From the NCBI GenBank assembly GCA_021199825.1, contig JAJQHI010000155.1, forward strand, positions 1-6,872: a stretch of 6,872 bases of DNA. Reading direction: 5' to 3'. Position 1 is the first letter of the stretch. The number at the start of each line of letters is the position of its first letter. This stretch comes from Bacillota bacterium (lineage in GTDB: Bacteria; Bacillota; Clostridia; Oscillospirales; CAG-272). Positions 5,503 through 6,872 of the stretch are shown in pieces. The position numbers and the translations under genes were made by a program. The notes beneath the pieces are model-generated. The model made no database searches. It worked only from the letters and a program-made list of their open reading frames with translations, and was not told where the DNA came from.

Positions 5503-6324
5503 TCACAGAGAAGCAAGCCTGCGCTTCTTTTCCGATGTCTCGTAAGCCATTTTGTAATCCCCCACCTTCGCGGAGCATTTTTCAAGGTCGTCATATATCA
5601 TATACGAAAGCGCGGGCTTAGTGTCATCCTTTATCCTTCCGGCGGCAAGGGTGAGCGCCTTCGCGGCATCCCTGTAATCCCCCGCTGCCATCATTCCGCG
5701 CGCCGAGATGTGAAGTCCGAAAAGCGTAATGTATTCCGACGTTTCCCCGCCGACCCCCTCCGCTAAAGACAAAAGAAACATATAAAAATCAGTCGCCATC
5801 GCGCGCTCCGTTGGAAGCATCTCAGACCTCTCGCCCACGGCATCCTTTCCGCGAATCTCATGAAGCCCCATAATTCTCAGCGTCATATTGTAAACGCTGT
5901 CGGTTATGTCCCCCGACCTCTCGGACTCCTCCTTCGCAAAAAGCAGCGACTCCTTAGCGCCCTTCATGTCACCCGAAAGGTACTTTTCAGCCGCCAGATT
6001 CAAATAGCAGTTAGCGAGCAGACTTCCCGCATCAGCTGCGGATAACGATGAGCCCGCGCGAATGCACTTCTCGTATTCGCCCTCGTTGTAAAGCGAGCAG
6101 ATCATGCTCTCAATCTCAGACGGGGTTTTCTCCGACTCATCGAGAAAATACGCTGGCGAAACATCGAGCTTGTCCGCGATATATACAAGCGTGCCAAGCG
6201 ACGGCGTTGCCGACCCATTTTCAATCAGCGAGAGCATATTCCGCGTTATTTCCTCACCAGCCAGCTCCTTTTGCGTCATCCCGCGGCTGACGCGAAGCTC
6301 ACGTATTTTGCCTCCAAGCGACAT
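5503..6324 (-). CDS. XRE-family helix-turn-helix regulator with TPR-like C-terminal domain
   Basis: This 273-aa cytoplasmic protein is a probable transcription regulator. Residues 5-62 form an XRE/Cro-like HTH: GKIRELRVSRGMTQKELA, then ITRNMLSLIENG as recognition helix region, then PSLGTLVYIADKLDVSPAYFL. From about 70 onward the protein is helical with TPR-like repeats, for example YNEGEYEKCI (79-88), SGDMKGAKESLLFAKE (about 116-131), AGDYRDAAKALTLAA (about 213-227) and VGDYKMAYETSEKKRR near the end. HTH plus TPR resembles the layout of peptide- or partner-sensing regulators such as the RRNPP group, but no ligand can be inferred. Its ATG (6322-6324) follows the TAA of the DivIVA-like gene with no gap, implying co-translation; GGGGAG lies about 10 nt upstream inside that gene. 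It sits next to the decarboxylase operon promoter, so regulation of that operon is possible but unproven. The target is unknown. Confidence 0.82.
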   Translation of the reverse strand: MSLGGKIRELRVSRGMTQKELAGEEITRNMLSLIENGSATPSLGTLVYIADKLDVSPAYFLDESEKTPSEIESMICSLYNEGEYEKCIRAGSSLSAADAGSLLANCYLNLAAEKYLSGDMKGAKESLLFAKEESERSGDITDSVYNMTLRIMGLHEIRGKDAVGERSEMLPTERAMATDFYMFLLSLAEGVGGETSEYITLFGLHISARGMMAAGDYRDAAKALTLAAGRIKDDTKPALSYMIYDDLEKCSAKVGDYKMAYETSEKKRRLASL

Positions 6325-6828
6325 TTACTCTGCTCTCCCCGAAAAGTCCGTCACGCCGCCGATTTGCGCCTTAAGCTTGTCCGCAGCACACTTCATATCA
6401 GTGATAAACTCATCAGCCGCCGCCTCGCCTTTGCGGATTTTCTCATCCGCCTCAGCACGAACGCTCATCTCCCTTTCGGAAAAGCACCTCATAACATCGT
6501 CAATCAGCCCGCAAATCTCAGCAGAACGCTCCCCGCCCGACGGAAAATCAATATCAATACCATATTCGGCAGCGCTTTTCTTAATATAAGCCGACAGCGA
6601 ATTTATAAGCTCCTCATCGTCGCGCAGCTTCCCCTCACATTCCGCGAGAGCGCGCTCCGCCGCAGCGGCTCTTTCCTCCAGCATATGCCTCTGCTTTTTC
6701 GATTCACGCTTTGAGCGCTCTATTTCATGCTTTGTCCGTTCAATCTCACCCGACATCTTCGATATATATTCGTTGACCTCGCTCTTTTTGTATCCGCACA
6801 CATCGGTGCCAAAAAATCCTATTGCCAT
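6325..6828 (-). CDS. DivIVA-like coiled-coil protein
   Basis: This 167-aa protein begins MAIGFFGTDVCGYKKSEVNE, resembling the DivIVA/GpsB N-terminal domain (a G-Y-x-x-x-E-V-N-E-Y/F motif after a short lead), which binds membranes or division partners. A long charged coiled coil follows (about residues 22-85, rich in E/K/R with heptad spacing). A helical tail (about 100-157) includes an Ala/Glu-rich stretch. There is no signal peptide or transmembrane helix. Family members scaffold division or polar complexes in Firmicutes; the specific role here is unknown. I chose ATG at 6828, preceded by CGGGGGAG with the G-run 4 nt away. An in-frame TTG at 6846 would add six residues (MSFGGV) and cannot be excluded, but has no better binding site. 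It is translationally coupled to the XRE gene through TAAATG at 6322-6327. Confidence 0.7.
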   Translation of the reverse strand: MAIGFFGTDVCGYKKSEVNEYISKMSGEIERTKHEIERSKRESKKQRHMLEERAAAAERALAECEGKLRDDEELINSLSAYIKKSAAEYGIDIDFPSGGERSAEICGLIDDVMRCFSEREMSVRAEADEKIRKGEAAADEFITDMKCAADKLKAQIGGVTDFSGRAE

Positions 6829-6872
6829 GACTCCCCCGAAACTCAATAAGTATTTCTCACGCCTAATATTTT
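6829..6872 (-). other. Upstream edge of the DivIVA-like gene
   Basis: These 44 bases lie before the chosen start. They contain the G-rich ribosome binding site (6831-6836) and AT-rich sequence, but no complete promoter pair can be identified before the window ends. Confidence 0.3.

Noticed and set aside
5104..5766. Plus-strand open frame of 220 codons spanning the mmdA 5' end, promoter region and XRE gene
   Set aside because: It runs through the operon promoter and two real genes, has no recognisable domain, and its composition looks random.
1..6872. CRISPR arrays, insertion sequences, tRNA or rRNA genes
   Set aside because: No regularly spaced repeats, transposase-like protein, terminal inverted repeats, tRNA cloverleaf or rRNA sequence was seen on either strand.

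Overview
All recognisable genes in this window lie on the minus strand, so transcription runs from high to low coordinates. Medium GC, strong GGAGG-type ribosome binding sites, near-consensus sigma-A promoter elements, a DivIVA-like coiled-coil protein and a sodium-pumping decarboxylase operon together suggest an anaerobic, fermentative Firmicute, most likely a Clostridia gut or rumen lineage. The sequence alone does not give a species.

From right to left, the window opens with a two-gene unit: a DivIVA-like coiled-coil protein (6325-6828) and an XRE helix-turn-helix regulator with a TPR-like helical C-terminus (5503-6324). The stop codon of the first directly abuts the start codon of the second, and a probable terminator follows at 5472-5496. 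A gene-free stretch of about 220 bases (5280-5502) then carries A-tracts, a near-consensus promoter (5372-5399) with a small dyad at its -10, and an untranslated leader of about 85 nt.

The main feature is a compact five-gene operon (244-5279). Its order is an MmdA/PccB-type CoA carboxyltransferase, an OadG-like membrane anchor, a biotin carboxyl carrier protein, an OadB/MmdB/GcdB sodium-pump subunit, and an OadA/transcarboxylase-5S-type carboxyltransferase. Intergenic gaps are 15-39 nt and a hairpin terminator (195-233) closes the operon. No biotin carboxylase is present, so the complex should decarboxylate or transcarboxylate rather than fix CO2 with ATP. Carboxyl groups taken from an acyl-CoA by MmdA, or from oxaloacetate by OadA, would be placed on biotin of the small carrier. 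The OadB subunit would release CO2 and export Na+. The unusual point is that two different carboxyltransferases share one carrier and one pump. This resembles the 12S/1.3S/5S subunits of propionibacterial transcarboxylase combined with a sodium-pumping decarboxylase.

Left of the terminator, a probable promoter (150-178) and a good ribosome binding site precede the first 25 or so codons of a carboxymuconolactone-decarboxylase-family gene. Its reading frame and recognisable similarity both stop at about position 44, so it is a broken gene or an assembly junction near the window edge.
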